From Pirellulales bacterium (lineage in GTDB: Bacteria > Planctomycetota > Planctomycetia > Pirellulales > JAICIG01): 14,134 nt of DNA. Numbering within the stretch: the first letter of the stretch is position 1; each line of letters opens with the position of its first letter. Below the pieces are notes generated by a model. It had not been told where the DNA came from and did not search any database. It saw only the letters and a list, made by a program, of their open reading frames with translations. Position numbers and translations under genes: made by a program. Shown piece after piece: positions 13,076 to 14,134 of this stretch. The stretch spans positions 1 through 14,134 of the forward strand of contig JAICIG010000192.1 of the NCBI GenBank assembly GCA_025924495.1, written 5' to 3'.

Positions 13076-14134
13076 TTATGCCAGCAACTCGGCGACCACA
13101 CGGGCGTCGCTGACCGGGGCATCGGTCAAGGTTTCATCGCGGCCGTGATGGCGGTAGGTCAAGCGGTTGTGGTCAATGCCCAACTGGTGCAGCATCGTGG
13201 CGTGCAGGTCGTGAACGCTCACGCGATCTTCGACCGCCTTATATCCGACTTCATCGGTGGCGCCATGCACGCGGCCGGCTTTGAACCCGCCGCCCGCCAC
13301 GAGCAGGCTGAAGGCGTTGCGGTTGTGATCGCGTCCTTTGCCATTCTGTGAGACCGGGAGCCGGCCAAACTCGCCCGTCCAGAGCACGATGGTCTCATCG
13401 AGCAAGCCGCGTTGCTTCAGATCCTTGATCAGCGCTGCGGCGGGCTGATCGGTTATGGCGCAGATCTTTTCGTTCTCGTCCTTGACGTTGCCATGTGCAT
13501 CCCAGGGCTGGCCGACCGGAGGATAGATTTGCACGAACCGCACGCCCTGCTCGATCAGCCGCCGGGCCATCAGGCACCGCGTGCCATAATCGGCAGTGGT
13601 CGACTGATCGAGCCCGTACGCCTTGCGCGTGGCCTCGGTCTCGCGACTCAGATCCAACGCATCGCCGGCGGCCAACTGCATGCGCGCGGCCAACTCGTAG
13701 TTGCGGATGCGAGTCTCCAGTGCACTTTCGCGCAGATATGCCTGGCGATGCAGTTCATTCAGCTTGGCGAGAAACTCCAGATTGTCGCGTCGCACGTCGG
13801 GCGGCGTGGGCGTCGCCGGCTCCAGATTCAGCACCGGCGCTCCTTTCGCGTTGAACTCCGTGCCGCGGTACAATGCGGGCAGCCAGCCGTTTTGCCACAA
13901 CAGCGTGCCGCTGGTGTTGTGGCCGGCCGGATCGCGCAGGACGGCGTACGCGGGCAGGTTCTCATTCTCGGTCCCCAGCGCATAGCTAACCCAACTGCCC
14001 AGCGCCGGGCGCCCTTGAAAGATCTTGCCGGTGCTCAGTAGCACCAGGGCCTCGGTGTGGTTGTTGTGTTCGCTGTACATCGAGCGCACCAAGCACAACT
14101 CGTCGGCGATCGAGCCCAGGTGCGGAATCACTTC
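13076..14134 (-). CDS. DUF1501 protein 'D', N-terminus off the right edge
   Basis: 352 residues are visible and the frame is open to the last base, so the start and any leader lie outside the window. The GTG near the edge is unlikely to be the start, because the usual N-terminal GGPSHxDxWD part is missing. Present landmarks are ELCLVRSMYSEHNNH near the visible beginning, YGTRCLMARRLIEQGVRF, PWDAHG, GEFGRLP (about 254-260 of the fragment) and GRDHN (about 267-271), then AGGGFKAG and HGATDEVG. This RDHN/GATDE pattern marks a different DUF1501 subfamily from A, B and C, which have RDHW and GRTPR. Planctomycete genes of this subfamily are often next to DUF1549/DUF1553 genes, so the sequence beyond the right edge is the place to look for a partner. 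Confidence 0.9.
   Translation of the reverse strand, partial: EVIPHLGSIADELCLVRSMYSEHNNHTEALVLLSTGKIFQGRPALGSWVSYALGTENENLPAYAVLRDPAGHNTSGTLLWQNGWLPALYRGTEFNAKGAPVLNLEPATPTPPDVRRDNLEFLAKLNELHRQAYLRESALETRIRNYELAARMQLAAGDALDLSRETEATRKAYGLDQSTTADYGTRCLMARRLIEQGVRFVQIYPPVGQPWDAHGNVKDENEKICAITDQPAAALIKDLKQRGLLDETIVLWTGEFGRLPVSQNGKGRDHNRNAFSLLVAGGGFKAGRVHGATDEVGYKAVEDRVSVHDLHATMLHQLGIDHNRLTYRHHGRDETLTDAPVSDARVVAELLA

Noticed and set aside
1..14134. Mobile elements, CRISPR arrays, tRNA/rRNA, toxin-antitoxin or defence genes
   Set aside because: I looked on both strands and saw no transposase, spaced direct repeats, tRNA-like cloverleaf or known defence domain. All large frames fit ordinary planctomycete families.

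Overview
The window looks like chromosomal DNA of a planctomycete, probably of the Pirellula type. This rests on gene content: four DUF1501 proteins with Tat-like leaders, a secreted DUF1080 (3-keto-disaccharide hydrolase) protein, an exported PIG-L deacetylase, an NHL beta-propeller, GYF_2 domains, and LRR proteins of the 'ITDxGL' type. All of these families are typically expanded in that phylum. Base composition is GC-rich. I saw no rRNA, tRNA, CRISPR array, transposase or phage gene.

Positions 1-4867 are a plus-strand block. It opens with the 3' part of a gene for a tandem GYF_2-domain membrane protein that enters from the left edge; its reading frame appears broken near 340-400. Two adjacent paralogous genes follow (949-2892 and 2969-4867). 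Each encodes about nine membrane segments followed by a leucine-rich-repeat domain that I predict lies outside the cytoplasmic membrane. The block ends at a strong bidirectional terminator (4935-4963), shared with the convergent DUF1080 gene (4993-5676, minus). Divergent from that is a short plus pair: a YciA-like acyl-CoA thioesterase (5975-6382) and a secreted six-repeat NHL protein (6439-7539).

From 7550 to 11350 three minus-strand genes may form a loose unit, transcribed right to left: DUF1501 'B' (9971-11350), DUF1501 'A' (8420-9784) and a secreted PIG-L deacetylase (7550-8311). A complex bulged inverted repeat (9847-9914) lies between B and A. A divergent DUF1501 'C' (11675-13039) and a convergent, edge-truncated DUF1501 'D' (13076 to the right edge, minus) complete the window.

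By signal sequence or predicted topology most products act outside the cytoplasm: the LRR domains, DUF1080, NHL, PIG-L and the DUF1501 proteins. DUF1080 and PIG-L point to processing of sugars or amino-sugars, but nothing in the sequence proves one joint pathway. The least ordinary features are the tandem membrane-LRR paralogues with a conserved insert, four DUF1501 genes with no DUF1549/DUF1553 partner in view, the frame break in the GYF_2 gene, and the intergenic inverted repeat. I found no clear new defence or mobile system.
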